Shown here in pieces: positions 48,568 to 57,243 of a stretch of 64,000 nt of DNA. Location of the stretch: NCBI RefSeq assembly GCF_000152745.1, contig NZ_CH672428.1:554916-618915 (forward strand), in the 5' to 3' direction. This stretch comes from Oceanicaulis sp. HTCC2633 (GTDB taxonomy: Bacteria; Pseudomonadota; Alphaproteobacteria; Caulobacterales; Maricaulaceae). The translations under genes and the position numbers were made by a program. The notes beneath the pieces were generated by a model. It searched no databases. It was given only the letters and a program-made list of their open reading frames with translations, and had not been told where the DNA came from. Position 1 is the first letter of the stretch; each line of letters starts with the position of its first letter.

Positions 48568-48992
48568 TTCTTGAGGTCCTGGCGAAGGGCTGTCAGTCGC
48601 GCCGCCACGTCGTGGGCGACCGCCTCCCCCATCATCTTCTCGAGCCGGGCATTGACCGATTCAAAGGCTGACTTGGCGCGGTCGGCCTTCTCGACACCTT
48701 CCTCGCTGACTTTCAGGCGCCAACGTCGGCGGTCGCTGGCGTCGCGGGTGCGTTCGATCAGACCTTCGCGCTGCAACCGCGCGACCATCTGGGTCACGGC
48801 AGGCTCAGACAGTTCAAGCCGGACGGCGATATCGCTCTGGGTGGCGTCGGGATCACGTAGCACAACACCCAGAAGCGCCGCTTGAGCCACCGTAAGACCC
48901 GCCGCCTCGATCACCAGGGAATCCGCTTCCTGACGCAGGCGTTCGGCGGTCTTGATCACGGCGGAATACAATCGGGGGCTGGTGTCGCTCAT
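48564..48992 (-). CDS. MarR family transcriptional regulator
   Basis: A 142-residue winged-helix regulator. The DNA-binding part runs about 35-100: LTVAQAALLGVVLRDPDATQSDIAVRLELSEPAVTQMVARLQREGLIERTRDASDRRRWRLKVSEEG, with the DxRxR wing. Helices at both ends form the dimer interface. Ligand and targets cannot be read from sequence. It is convergent with the cyclophilin gene and is separated from lon by 174 bases that hold its own promoter region and the lon terminator, so it probably regulates itself and unlinked genes. Confidence 0.92.
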   Translation of the reverse strand: MSDTSPRLYSAVIKTAERLRQEADSLVIEAAGLTVAQAALLGVVLRDPDATQSDIAVRLELSEPAVTQMVARLQREGLIERTRDASDRRRWRLKVSEEGVEKADRAKSAFESVNARLEKMMGEAVAHDVAARLTALRQDLKN

Positions 48993-49013
48993 TCACTCAC
49001 TCTGAATTCATCA

Positions 49014-49033
49014 CTCCGCCCGCTCGGGCGGAG
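49014..49033 (-). repeat. Inverted repeat in the marR-like 5' region
   Basis: A perfect nine-bp inverted repeat CTCCGCCCG-CT-CGGGCGGAG, 21 bases before the MarR-like ATG, where a ribosome-binding site would be expected upstream of the start. It could be an autoregulatory operator or an RNA hairpin. An AT-rich stretch next to it (49038-49053) is a possible promoter -10 area. Confidence 0.5.
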
Positions 49034-49116
49034 GCGTATATACATATTTATCGCTATCCCAGTTTGGTCAGGAAAGCCAAGTCGCTAAACGTCTAAACTT
49101 TCCAGACTCACAACAG

Positions 49117-49145
49117 AAAAGGCCCCGGAGCATGCTCCGGGGCCT
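49117..49145 (-). terminator. Intrinsic terminator of lon
   Basis: A perfect 26-base palindrome (AGGCCCCGGAGCA and its complement) followed by TTTT on the minus strand, 20 bases after the lon stop. Confidence 0.85.
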
Positions 49146-49166
49146 GATCTTGTGTAACGCGCGGAC

Positions 49167-51572
49167 CTAGTGCGGGCGCTGTTCCCCGCCGCCGCTGACT
49201 TCCGTCGATCCGGGCAAGGCCGCCAGCGCAGCGGCCTCCGCTTCTGTCCACTCAACCGGCTTAATCGGCTCGGCCAGGGCCGTGTTGAGAACCTCCTCGA
49301 CGGTCTCGACCGGAATGATCTCGAGCCCTTCTTTGACATTGTCCGGGATCTCGGCGAGATCCTTTTCATTGTCCTTCGGGATCAGGACAGTCTTCACGCC
49401 GCCGCGCAGAGCCGCCAGCAGCTTCTCTTTCAGACCGCCAATCGGCAGGACACGACCCCGCAGGGTGATCTCACCTGTCATCGCTACATCCTTGCGCACC
49501 GGCACGCCGGTCAGCGTAGAGACAATCGCGGTGATCATCGCGCCGCCCGCAGACGGACCATCCTTCGGCGTCGCGCCCTCAGGCACGTGTACGTGAATGT
49601 CGGTCGTGCGGAACACAGTCGGCTTGATCCCGAGCGTCGGGGCCCGGCTCTGAACGTACGAGTTCGCCGCAGAGATGGATTCCTTCATCACATCCTTGAG
49701 GTTGCCCGTAACGGTCATCTTGCCGCGACCGGGCATCTGCACCGCTTCAATGGTCAGCAGATCGCCGCCCACCTCAGTCCAGGCCAAGCCCGTCACCAAG
49801 CCGACCTTGTCCTCGGCTTCGGTTTCACCGAAACGGTGTTTCCTCACCCCGGCGAAATCATCAAGATTGTCCGAGTTGATGGTCACATGGTCGGTATCGC
49901 CCGCCACCAGCTTACGCACGGTCTTGCGCGCCAGACGCGCAATCTCGCGCTCCAGATTCCGCACGCCGCTTTCACGCGTGTAATAACGGATCAGGTCGCG
50001 CAGAGCGCTGTCCTCGACCGTCCATTCGCTCTCCTTCAGCGCATGGGTCTTGAGCTGTTTGGGGATGAGGTGACGGCGCGCAATCTCGATCTTCTCATCC
50101 TCGGTATAGCCCGCGATCCGGATGATCTCCATCCGGTCGAGAAGCGGTTGCGGCAGGTTCAGCGTGTTCGCCGTGGTGATGAACATCACGTCGGACAGGT
50201 CGTAATCCACTTCCAGATAGTGATCGTTGAAGGTGGAGTTCTGTTCCGGGTCGAGCACTTCAAGAAGCGCCGAGGCCGGGTCGCCGCGATAGTCCGCGCC
50301 CAGCTTGTCGATCTCATCCAGCAGGATGATCGGGTTGGTGGACTTGGCCTTCTTCAGCGACTGGATGATCCGGCCCGGCATGGAGCCGATATAGGTCCTG
50401 CGGTGGCCGCGGATCTCGGCTTCATCCCGCACGCCGCCCAGAGACACGCGCACGAACTCGCGTCCCGTAGCTTCCGCGATGGAGCGTCCCAGCGAGGTCT
50501 TGCCCACGCCCGGAGGGCCGACAAGGCACAGGATCGGGCCGCGCATCTTCTTCACCCGGGTCTGAACCGCGAGATGCTCGACAATGCGTTCCTTGACCTT
50601 CTCAAGGCCGAAGTGATCGCGGTCCAGCACCTGCTCGGCCTGACCCAGATCCTTCTTCAGGCGCTTGCGCTTGCCCCAGGGCAGCGCCAGCATCCATTCC
50701 AGATAGTTACGCACCACTGTGGCTTCCGCCGACATGGGGCTCATCTGGCGCAGCTTCTTGAGTTCGGCCTCGGCTTTTTCGCGCGCTTCCTTGCTGAGCT
50801 TGGTCTCGGCGAGTTTTTCCTCGAGCTCGGTCAGCTCTTCGCGACCGTCATCGCCCTCGCCCAGCTCGCGCTGGATCGCCTTCATCTGCTCGTTCAGATA
50901 ATACTCGCGCTGGGTCTTCTCCATCTGCCGCTTGACGCGGTTACGGATCTTCTTCTCGACCTGCAGCACGCTGATCTCGCCTTCCATCAGCGCGAACACC
51001 TTCTCAAGGCGCTCTGCAACATTGGAGTTGGCCATCAGCTCCTGTTTCTCGGAGATTTTCACCGACAGATGCGCGGCGATGGTGTCGGCCATCTTGGCGG
51101 CGTCGGAAATCTCGCCCACGGCAGACAGCGCCTCGGGCGGCACTTTCTTGTTGAGCTTGACGTAATCCTCGAACTTCTCGGCCGCCGCGCGCATCAGAGC
51201 CTCGACCTCGGCCGGGTCCGCGACCTGCTCGTCGACCAGCTCGGCTTCGGCCTCGAAATACGCCTGGTTGTCCAGAAAGCGGGTGATCGTCATGCGGCGA
51301 CCGCCCTCGACCAGCACCTTCACGGTGCCGTCGGGCAGTTTGAGAAGCTGCAGCACGGATGCAACCACGCCATCAGTATAGACCGCCTCATGGGCCGGGT
51401 CGTCATCCGCGGCGTTCTTCTGGGTCGCCAGCAGGATCTGCTTGTCCGCGCGCATGACTTCTTCGAGCGCCCGCACCGATTTCTCACGGCCCACGAACAG
51501 GGGCACGATCATGTGCGGGAACACGACAATGTCGCGCAGCGGCAGCAGGGGAAGCGTTTTTGTTTCGCTCAT
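49167..51572 (-). CDS. lon: Lon, ATP-dependent serine protease
   Basis: An 801-residue LonA protease: an N-terminal substrate-binding domain (about 1-300, opening [24 protein letters not shown]), the AAA+ ATPase with Walker [10 protein letters not shown] near residue 350 and Walker [12 protein letters not shown], and the protease domain with the Ser in KDGPSAGGA near 670 and Lys in the following helix. It degrades misfolded proteins and, in Caulobacter, the cell-cycle regulators CcrM, DnaA and SciP. I start at MSETKTLPL, seven bases after GGAG; the ATG two codons earlier is too close to it. No clear promoter is seen in the 190 bases upstream. Confidence 0.96.
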   Translation of the reverse strand: MSETKTLPLLPLRDIVVFPHMIVPLFVGREKSVRALEEVMRADKQILLATQKNAADDDPAHEAVYTDGVVASVLQLLKLPDGTVKVLVEGGRRMTITRFLDNQAYFEAEAELVDEQVADPAEVEALMRAAAEKFEDYVKLNKKVPPEALSAVGEISDAAKMADTIAAHLSVKISEKQELMANSNVAERLEKVFALMEGEISVLQVEKKIRNRVKRQMEKTQREYYLNEQMKAIQRELGEGDDGREELTELEEKLAETKLSKEAREKAEAELKKLRQMSPMSAEATVVRNYLEWMLALPWGKRKRLKKDLGQAEQVLDRDHFGLEKVKERIVEHLAVQTRVKKMRGPILCLVGPPGVGKTSLGRSIAEATGREFVRVSLGGVRDEAEIRGHRRTYIGSMPGRIIQSLKKAKSTNPIILLDEIDKLGADYRGDPASALLEVLDPEQNSTFNDHYLEVDYDLSDVMFITTANTLNLPQPLLDRMEIIRIAGYTEDEKIEIARRHLIPKQLKTHALKESEWTVEDSALRDLIRYYTRESGVRNLEREIARLARKTVRKLVAGDTDHVTINSDNLDDFAGVRKHRFGETEAEDKVGLVTGLAWTEVGGDLLTIEAVQMPGRGKMTVTGNLKDVMKESISAANSYVQSRAPTLGIKPTVFRTTDIHVHVPEGATPKDGPSAGGAMITAIVSTLTGVPVRKDVAMTGEITLRGRVLPIGGLKEKLLAALRGGVKTVLIPKDNEKDLAEIPDNVKEGLEIIPVETVEEVLNTALAEPIKPVEWTEAEAAALAALPGSTEVSGGGEQRPH

Positions 51573-51763
51573 AGTCATTCTCCAATCGGTCGGGTCACCC
51601 CCGCTCCCGGGGCGCAACTCAACCACGCCGACCCTTGCGGCGTCGGCCTCACGACCAGGCCCGCTCATCAAGCCGAACCTCGCCGTGTTTGCGTGCCTAG
51701 ACAAGTGGAGGCGGCGCCTTGTGGCTTCAAGCCTGCGGTTCAGCGCCCATGACAGTTCCAGCG

Positions 51764-53173
51764 TCAGCGCAGCTCGAACTCGGGTGCGGATCGCGCCTCC
51801 ACGCATGCGGGCGGCTCGGTCTCCCCCAGCATCTCACCGGATGATGAAAAGAATCTAGCAGCCAGTGACAAAGCGCAGCCATCACCATCCCAATTGGTTG
51901 TTTCAGTATGAAAACCGGCAGGAAGGATGATCACACGGCTTCGCTCCAGACCGCGTGCCGCTTCGTAGGCCCAGCTCGGCGGCGTCAAAGCATCAAGTTC
52001 GCCCGCCAGAATGAGCGTGGGCGCCTCACTGACCGTCTGTTGAAGTTCTGTCTGAGGCCGTGCGGGCACATCCCATAAGGCGCAGGTCTCTGGGGTGAAA
52101 ACCGCGCTGTCCAGGCCAGCGAAACTGTCCGAAAGCGGGCCATTGCGACGCTGTGCATAGGGCAAAGCCTCGCTGCACCAGACCGACAAACGCACGCCCC
52201 AGTCAAAGTCAGAGGCATAGGCCACGCCCTCGCCGCCCGTTTCCAACCGCGTCGCCTCCTCCATCAGCCGGGGCGCGCGCTGCAGGTCGGAAGCGCTTGA
52301 AAGCGGGACGCTGTTGACGATATGGCGCTGACAAACACGCTCAGTTCCGCATTGCCGCGGCGCGGCGTCTATCGCGCCGAAGAAACGCGTCTCAAGGTCT
52401 GGATAAGCCGTGTTGCAGTCGTCGCTCTGAGCGCACAGCTGCGCGACACGTCGCAAGGACGCTTCAAGGTGCCCTGGATAGGCGTCATCAAACTGGACCC
52501 CATGCGGCAGGGGCGAATCCAGAACCATTGACTGGACTCGCTCCGGATAGTCCCGCGCATAGGTCAGCGCCAGTCGCGTGCCGTATGAGAGCGCGAAGAA
52601 CGACCATTGCTCGCAACCCAGAACCGCGCGGAGGGCTTCGATGTCAGAGGCGCTGGCGGCCGTGTTGTAAGCCTCTCGTCGCACACCCTGCGCCTCCAGA
52701 GCGGACTGACACTCGGCAATGACCTGCTCAAGGCGGGCCCGGGCCCCCGGTTTGCGGCTCACAAGCGCCGGTCCAATGGGCTCGCAACGCAGGGAAGGTT
52801 CTGCATGGCGCGTGCCGCGACGCCCCAGTATGACGAAGTCGCGCTCCGCGCTCCAAGGATAGGCGCCAGGATAAAGCGCTGCGGACAAACCGCCCACACC
52901 TGGTCCTCCCGGAAGGAAGAGAACCGGCGCGCGCCCCGGGACAGGCGCCTGCGCCCGCACGATCACCACAGGCAGCCTCAGCTCAAGGTGATCCTCGGGG
53001 GCTTCGCTCTGTGCGATCACAAGAAAGCCGCGCTGATAGCGCGGCCCGTTCACGTCGACAGGAAAAGGGGCTCCCTCCTCCACGGTTTCAAATCTCGGCA
53101 AGACCGATTGCGCCGAGCTCACGCCCGGCAAACCCAGAACGCCCGCCAGCACCGCGATGATGAAACGCCTCAT
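51764..53173 (-). CDS. Secreted alpha/beta hydrolase, S33 peptidase-like
   Basis: A 469-residue protein with a signal peptide ending SSAQS near residue 22. The hydrolase core has the oxyanion motif LFLPGGPGVGG, a nucleophile elbow FFALSYGTRLALTYA with the Ser near 195, and a C-terminal TAP-like segment with the Asp in LILAGELDALTPP and the His in LPAGFHTETT. This matches the proline iminopeptidase/tripeptidyl aminopeptidase group (S33). Several Cys pairs suggest periplasmic disulfides. It lies between clpX and lon, parted from clpX by a terminator. The substrate is unknown. Confidence 0.88.
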   Translation of the reverse strand: MRRFIIAVLAGVLGLPGVSSAQSVLPRFETVEEGAPFPVDVNGPRYQRGFLVIAQSEAPEDHLELRLPVVIVRAQAPVPGRAPVLFLPGGPGVGGLSAALYPGAYPWSAERDFVILGRRGTRHAEPSLRCEPIGPALVSRKPGARARLEQVIAECQSALEAQGVRREAYNTAASASDIEALRAVLGCEQWSFFALSYGTRLALTYARDYPERVQSMVLDSPLPHGVQFDDAYPGHLEASLRRVAQLCAQSDDCNTAYPDLETRFFGAIDAAPRQCGTERVCQRHIVNSVPLSSASDLQRAPRLMEEATRLETGGEGVAYASDFDWGVRLSVWCSEALPYAQRRNGPLSDSFAGLDSAVFTPETCALWDVPARPQTELQQTVSEAPTLILAGELDALTPPSWAYEAARGLERSRVIILPAGFHTETTNWDGDGCALSLAARFFSSSGEMLGETEPPACVEARSAPEFELR

Positions 53174-53189
53174 TCCCGCCCCCTATGGC

Positions 53190-53220
53190 AAAAGGGCCGC
53201 TCCATGATGGCGCGGCCCTC
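53190..53220 (-). terminator. Intrinsic terminator of clpX
   Basis: Minus-strand AGGGCCGC, an 11-base loop, GCGGCCCT and then TTTTGCC, about 55 bases after the clpX stop and just before the hydrolase ATG. Confidence 0.75.
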
Positions 53221-53273
53221 GAGCATATGGATCAGTGCAATCGGGAAGCGAATTAACTTCCGGTAACGCGTTT

Positions 53274-54548
53274 CTAGGCGCCCTGCTTCGGAGTCGCCGC
53301 CTCGCCCTTGGACTTGGCGTAGATGTAGAGCGGAGTGGCGTCGCCCGTAACGACTTCCGCGTTGACCACCACCTCTTCCACGCCTTCAAGGCTGGGCAGA
53401 TCGAACATGGTGTCGAGCAGGATGCCCTCCATGATCGAACGCAGACCGCGGGCGCCGGTCTTGCGGTTGATGGCTTTCTCCGCGATCGCAGTCAGCGCAT
53501 CCTCGGTGAAGGACAGGCCCACGCCTTCCATCTCGAACAGACGCTGATACTGCTTAACGAGAGCGTTCTTCGGCTCGGTAAGGATCTGCACCAGGGCCGC
53601 CACGTCGAGATCTTCCAGCGTCGCGATCACCGGCAGACGACCGACGAATTCCGGAATCAGGCCGAACTTGGTGAGGTCATCAGGCTCGACCTCGGCCAGC
53701 ACTTCACCCTGACGGCGGGCGTCCGGATCGCGCACATCGGCGCCAAAGCCGACGGCGGAGCCTTTGCCGCGCTGGGAGATGATGCCTTCAAGGCCGGCGA
53801 AAGCGCCGCCCACGATGAACAGGATGTTGGTGGTGTCCACCTGCAGGAATTCCTGCTGGGGATGCTTGCGACCACCCTGGGGCGGAACAGAAGCCACCGT
53901 GCCTTCCATGATCTTCAGAAGCGCTTGCTGGACACCCTCGCCCGACACGTCGCGCGTGATGGACGGGTTGTCGGACTTGCGACTGATCTTGTCGATCTCG
54001 TCGATGTAGACAATGCCGCGCTGGGCGCGCTCGACATTGTAATCGGCTGCCTGCAGCAGCTTGAGAACAATATTCTCCACGTCCTCGCCCACATAACCGG
54101 CTTCGGTCAGCGTGGTGGCGTCGGCCATGGTGAAAGGCACGTCGAGAATGCGCGCGAGCGTCTGAGCCAGCAGCGTCTTGCCGCAGCCGGTCGGGCCGAT
54201 CAGCAGGATGTTGGACTTGGACAGCTCCACATCGCCATTCTGGCCAGCGTGATTGAGACGCTTGTAGTGGTTATGCACGGCCACGGACAACACGCGCTTG
54301 GCCTTCGCCTGGCCAATCACATAGTCCTGCAGGACCTGGAAGATCTCCTGCGGGCTGGGCACGCCCTCATTGGATTTCACGAGGGAGGTCTTGTTCTCCT
54401 CGCGGATGATATCCATGCACAGCTCTACGCATTCATCGCAGATGAACACGGTCGGTCCTGCGATCAGCTTACGGACCTCATGCTGGCTCTTGCCGCAGAA
54501 GGAGCAATACAGAGTGCTCTTTCCGTCGCCTGTGGTCGCCTTGGTCAT
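53274..54548 (-). CDS. clpX: ClpX, ATP-dependent unfoldase of ClpXP
   Basis: A 424-residue AAA+ unfoldase. The N-terminal zinc domain has Cys at 15, 18, 37 and 40 (CSFCGK, ICDEC). Walker [15 protein letters not shown] is near residue 119, Walker [10 protein letters not shown] follows, and the ClpP-contacting IGF-type loop is present as VGFGAD in the region [14 protein letters not shown] pore loop GYVGEDVE is intact. In this lineage ClpXP drives cell-cycle proteolysis. The 243 bases to clpP hold the clpP terminator and must hold its own promoter. Confidence 0.97.
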   Translation of the reverse strand: MTKATTGDGKSTLYCSFCGKSQHEVRKLIAGPTVFICDECVELCMDIIREENKTSLVKSNEGVPSPQEIFQVLQDYVIGQAKAKRVLSVAVHNHYKRLNHAGQNGDVELSKSNILLIGPTGCGKTLLAQTLARILDVPFTMADATTLTEAGYVGEDVENIVLKLLQAADYNVERAQRGIVYIDEIDKISRKSDNPSITRDVSGEGVQQALLKIMEGTVASVPPQGGRKHPQQEFLQVDTTNILFIVGGAFAGLEGIISQRGKGSAVGFGADVRDPDARRQGEVLAEVEPDDLTKFGLIPEFVGRLPVIATLEDLDVAALVQILTEPKNALVKQYQRLFEMEGVGLSFTEDALTAIAEKAINRKTGARGLRSIMEGILLDTMFDLPSLEGVEEVVVNAEVVTGDATPLYIYAKSKGEAATPKQGA

Positions 54549-54722
54549 GGCTGCTCCCGTCGGTCCCGCTGTGCGCCGTAGCGCGATTGGTTCGCTTTGG
54601 CCTTGAACGTCACCTTATAGCTCAAAGTGACTCGACCCGTTCCTGCAAGATCAAGGCCGGACCTTAGCGAAACGTTTCTATAGCGCATGTGATCACAGCC
54701 AGAGGGGGGGGATCAAGCATGC

Positions 54723-54756
54723 AAAACCGCGCTGGCCGTATCTGGCGCAGCGCGGC
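54723..54756 (-). terminator. Intrinsic terminator of clpP
   Basis: Minus-strand stem CCGCGCTG/CAGCGCGG with a 13-base loop, followed by TTTTGC, about 35 bases after the clpP stop. It separates clpP from clpX transcription. Confidence 0.75.
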
Positions 54757-54791
54757 TTGAGTGCTCAGGACTGAGACAGGCCTGGCTTGAA

Positions 54792-55415
54792 TCAGGACGC
54801 TTCAGCCCCGCCGCGCTTCTCGTACACATGGTCGATCAGGCCGAATTCCTTGGCTTCCATCGCATCCATATAGAAATCCCGATCCAGCGTTTTCTCGACT
54901 TTCTCGAGCGGCTGGCCGGTGTGTTTGACGTAAATCTCGTTCATCCGACGCTTGATCTTGAGGATATCCTCGCCGTGGCGCTCAATATCCGCCGTCGTGC
55001 CGCGGAAGCCGCCAGACGGCTGGTGCAGCATGATGCGCGCATTCGGCGTCGCAAAGCGCATGCCCTTGTCACCGGCCGTCAGCAGCAATGAGCCCATGGA
55101 CGCCGCCATGCCGACGCAAGCCGTCGCCACGGGGCAGCTGATGTACTGCATGGTGTCGTAGATCGCGAGACCTGCGCTGACCGATCCGCCCGGCGAGTTG
55201 ATGTACATGGCGATTTCCTTGTTCGGATTTTCCGACTCAAGAAACAGCAGCTGGGCCACCATCAGGCTCGCCATATGGTCCTCGATGGGACCCGTGACGA
55301 ACACGATGCGTTCCTTCAGCAGGCGCGAATAGATGTCGTAGGCGCGTTCGCCCCGCGCACTTTGCTCGACCACCATGGGAACGAGGTTCATCATCACATC
55401 CTGCGGCTCACGCAT
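54792..55415 (-). CDS. clpP: ClpP, ATP-dependent Clp protease proteolytic subunit
   Basis: A 207-residue serine protease that forms the tetradecameric chamber. The catalytic Ser is in [16 protein letters not shown] (about residue 101), the His in [11 protein letters not shown] (about 126) and the Asp in [13 protein letters not shown]. The chosen ATG has GAGGAG seven bases upstream. The N-terminal propeptide region resembles other alphaproteobacterial ClpP. It lies between tig and clpX in the standard order. Confidence 0.97.
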   Translation of the reverse strand: MREPQDVMMNLVPMVVEQSARGERAYDIYSRLLKERIVFVTGPIEDHMASLMVAQLLFLESENPNKEIAMYINSPGGSVSAGLAIYDTMQYISCPVATACVGMAASMGSLLLTAGDKGMRFATPNARIMLHQPSGGFRGTTADIERHGEDILKIKRRMNEIYVKHTGQPLEKVEKTLDRDFYMDAMEAKEFGLIDHVYEKRGGAEAS

Positions 55416-55518
55416 AGCCAGCTCCTCAAGGAAAGCAGTGTTCGTCTAGATCGGCCTGATTTGGCCATGGACCCGCACTGTGGCAAGGCCCGCGCCTGCG
55501 CGCAAACCCTCAAATGCA

Positions 55519-55570
55519 CAAGGCCCGGGCCTTTTCCCTCTCAGCCGAGAAGAAAACGACCCGGGCCTTG
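55519..55570 (-). repeat. Large inverted repeat between tig and clpP
   Basis: Eleven-base perfect arms CAAGGCCCGGG and CCCGGGCCTTG enclose about 30 bases. The left arm extends into a second palindrome AAGGCCCGGGCCTT followed by TT on the plus strand. It lies after the tig stop and is probably part of tig transcript termination, although the minus-strand T-run is poor. Confidence 0.5.
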
Positions 55571-55596
55571 ATGGTCCCGATCGGGTTAAGGCCGGA

Positions 55597-57027
55597 TTAG
55601 TCCTCGTCGGACTTTGCAGCCTTTTTCTTCGGAGCCGCCTTTTTCTTGGCCGGAGCCTTTTTCTTGGCGGGCTTTTTCTCTTCCGCGGCCGGCGCCTCAT
55701 CGTCTTCAGCGAACAGCGCTTCGCGATCGATCTCCTGATCGGTCACATCCGCCAGCTCGAGAATGTAGTCGACGACCTTCTCTTCGTAGATCGGCGCGCG
55801 CAGGGCCTGAATGGCGCCCGGATTCTTCTGGTAGAACTCGACCACTTCACGCTCGCGACCCTGGAAGCGCTGGGCTTCCTGGTTCACGGCGCGCGCCAGT
55901 TCTTCCTGGGTGACGTCCACATTGGCCTTGCGGCCGATTTCGGCCAGCACCAGGCCGAGACGCACGCGACGCTCAGCGATCTTGCGGTAATCGGTCTTGA
56001 GCTCGTCCTCGGACTTGTTCTTGTCCTCGTCATCAAGCTGATCGTTCTCGATGGCGTTCTGAACTTCGCGCCAGATCTGCTCGAACTCCTGCTCGACCAT
56101 CTTGGCCGGCAGATCCACAGAATCATGGGCAGCATCAAGCTCGTCCAGAAGCGAGCGCTTGACCTTCATGCGGGACGCCTGAGCGTGCTCGCTTTCAAAG
56201 CGCTTGATCAGAGCGTCCTTCAGGGCGTCGAGATCAGACAGACCCAGGCGCTCGGCCAGGGAATCATCGATCTGGGTTTCGCCCGGCGCCTGAACTTCCT
56301 TCACCTCGGTGGCGAAGACTGCGTCTTTGCCCGCCAGATGCGCAGCCTGGTATTCTTCGGGGAAGGTCACTTTGACATCGACCTTGTCGCCTGCCTTGGC
56401 GCCCACCAGCTGATCCTCGAAGCCCGGGATGAACTGGCCAGAGCCCAGAACCAGCTCTGCGCCTTCAGCGGCGCCGCCCTGGAATTCCTCGCCGTCGATG
56501 GAGCCGACAAAGTCGATCACGACCTTGTCGCCGTCAGCGGCCTTGCCCTTTTTCTCTTCATAGGAGACAGCTTGCTTGGCCAGCTCCTGGAGCGCCTCGT
56601 CAACCTGTTCGTCCGCGACCTTGGCGACCGGACGGGTGAGCTTGAGGGTCTTGGGATCGATCGTGTCGAATTCCGGCATGATCTCAAGGCTGATTTCGAA
56701 AGAGAAATCCGCGCCTTTCTTCAGAACGTCTTCCGGGTCCGACTTGACGTCCACCGCAGGCTGGGACGCCGGGCGGATCTTGCGCTCGTCCAGAGTGTCC
56801 TGGGTCGCTTGCGGGACCAGCTCCTGAAGAATGTCGCCCATGATCGAAGCGCCGAACATCTTGCGGATGTGGTTGGCGGGCACCTTGCCCGGGCGGAAGC
56901 CCTTCAGGCGCACTTCGGGACGGATCTCTTCGATCTTGGCGGTCAGTTTGGCTTCGAGCTCCGACGCGGGCACGACAACCTCAAACGTGCGCGAGAGCCC
57001 TTCAGCGGATTTTTCAACTACGTTCAT
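55597..57027 (-). CDS. tig: Tig, trigger factor
   Basis: A 476-residue ribosome-bound chaperone. The N-terminal ribosome-binding domain has the signature RLKGFRPGKVPANHIRKMFG (about residues 38-57, containing GFRxGKxP). An FKBP-type PPIase domain lies at about 150-245 (ADGDKVVIDFVGSIDGEEFQGG), and a long helical C-terminal domain follows. The last 30 residues form a Lys/Ala/Pro-rich tail (KKPAKKKAPAKKKAAPKKK) that extends the usual length, common in this lineage and of unknown use. It heads the tig-clpP-clpX series. Confidence 0.96.
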   Translation of the reverse strand: MNVVEKSAEGLSRTFEVVVPASELEAKLTAKIEEIRPEVRLKGFRPGKVPANHIRKMFGASIMGDILQELVPQATQDTLDERKIRPASQPAVDVKSDPEDVLKKGADFSFEISLEIMPEFDTIDPKTLKLTRPVAKVADEQVDEALQELAKQAVSYEEKKGKAADGDKVVIDFVGSIDGEEFQGGAAEGAELVLGSGQFIPGFEDQLVGAKAGDKVDVKVTFPEEYQAAHLAGKDAVFATEVKEVQAPGETQIDDSLAERLGLSDLDALKDALIKRFESEHAQASRMKVKRSLLDELDAAHDSVDLPAKMVEQEFEQIWREVQNAIENDQLDDEDKNKSEDELKTDYRKIAERRVRLGLVLAEIGRKANVDVTQEELARAVNQEAQRFQGREREVVEFYQKNPGAIQALRAPIYEEKVVDYILELADVTDQEIDREALFAEDDEAPAAEEKKPAKKKAPAKKKAAPKKKAAKSDED

Positions 57028-57110
57028 CTTGGCGAGGCCTTGTTAGAAAGCGGTCGCCGCCATGCACGGACACGCAAATACGCGCCGGCGGCGGCCGGGA
57101 ATGAGCGCGC

Positions 57111-57139
57111 GTTATGTCATGCAGAATTTGCAGACGCAA
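57111..57139 (-). promoter_or_regulatory. Candidate promoter of tig
   Basis: Minus-strand TTGCGT, 17-base spacer, CATAAC, about 85 bases before the tig ATG. It is similar in form to the rpsB promoter candidate. The rest of the 216-base gap holds an inverted repeat CCGGTT...AACCGG (57175-57192) after tamB, without a T-run. Confidence 0.5.
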
Positions 57140-57243
57140 CGCCCAGCGGCGGTGAATGTGTGCAGCCCGCCCCTCCGGTTCGTGAAAACCGGATTGGCGG
57201 AAAGAGGCAGATGACGCCTTATCAGCATCATACCTGCTTCAAC

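Noticed and set aside
51573-51763. Heat-shock (sigma-32) promoter for lon
   Set aside because: A CTTGAA occurs near 51726, but no convincing -10 lies at the right spacing; I could not support it.
54704-54711. Run of eight G as a phase-variable tract
   Set aside because: It lies in noncoding sequence outside any promoter core I can identify, and one tract is weak evidence.
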